A DNA stretch of 13,433 bases from JAVVUQ01 sp036653075 (GTDB taxonomy: Bacteria; Bacillota; Clostridia; Christensenellales; CAG-314), in NCBI GenBank assembly GCA_036653075.1, contig JAVVUQ010000040.1, forward strand, positions 1 through 13,433, written 5' to 3'. The notes beneath the pieces were generated by a model that was not told the origin of the DNA, ran no database searches, and saw only the letters and a list, made by a program, of their open reading frames with translations. Shown here piece after piece: positions 13,413 to 13,433 of this stretch (the stretch's first letter is position 1; the number at the start of each line of letters is the position of its first letter). Both the position numbers and the translations under genes were made by a program.

Positions 13413-13433
13413 TCTTTAATTATTATAATTACT

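Overview
The window is an AT-rich bacterial segment, most likely from an uncultured member of the Bacillota (Clostridia-like). The support is the gene order ylxM-ffh-rpsP-khpA-rimM-trmD-rbgA-rnhB-yraN, the low GC content, strong purine-rich ribosome binding sites (AGGAGG-type), and a TatD-type radical SAM protein. The standard code fits: TGA serves as a stop and TGG encodes Trp. A run of exactly 100 Ns (6258-6357) shows that this is a scaffolded draft, probably metagenomic, assembly.

Plus-strand block (202-7718). A near-perfect sigma-A promoter carrying a 19-bp palindrome in its spacer starts a translation and ribosome-maturation cluster. It holds the SRP accessory protein YlxM, the SRP GTPase Ffh, ribosomal protein bS16, the KH-domain RNA chaperone KhpA, the 16S maturation factor RimM, the tRNA m1G37 methyltransferase TrmD, the 50S-assembly GTPase RbgA, RNase HII and the YraN nuclease-fold protein. 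The usual rplS (bL19) gene between trmD and rbgA is absent and an AT-rich repeat region lies there instead. TrmD appears to carry Glu where its family has the catalytic Asp. After the assembly gap, a stand-alone DNA polymerase III sliding-clamp gene (dnaN type) has its own extended -10 promoter.

Convergence zone (7719-8028). Two hairpins separate the plus block from a minus block.

Minus-strand block (8029-13209). It encodes a 944-residue membrane receptor (extracellular domain, seven transmembrane helices, three PAS-like regions and a complete GGDEF diguanylate cyclase with an I-site), a SecB-like chaperone, an HU nucleoid protein with a strong promoter, and a small radical SAM protein of the TatD-linked type. 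These genes are separated by long gaps and look like single transcription units rather than an operon.

A recurrent feature is that many intergenic gaps hold their own short tandem duplication (about 24-41 bp units, two to three copies), each with an unrelated sequence. I see no CRISPR array, insertion sequence, phage gene, tRNA or rRNA, and no clear new multi-gene system. The points most worth checking are the TrmD active-site change, the SecB homologue in a probably Gram-positive genome, the palindromic operator in the SRP-operon promoter, the hairpin cluster before rimM, and the repeat-caused assembly gap.
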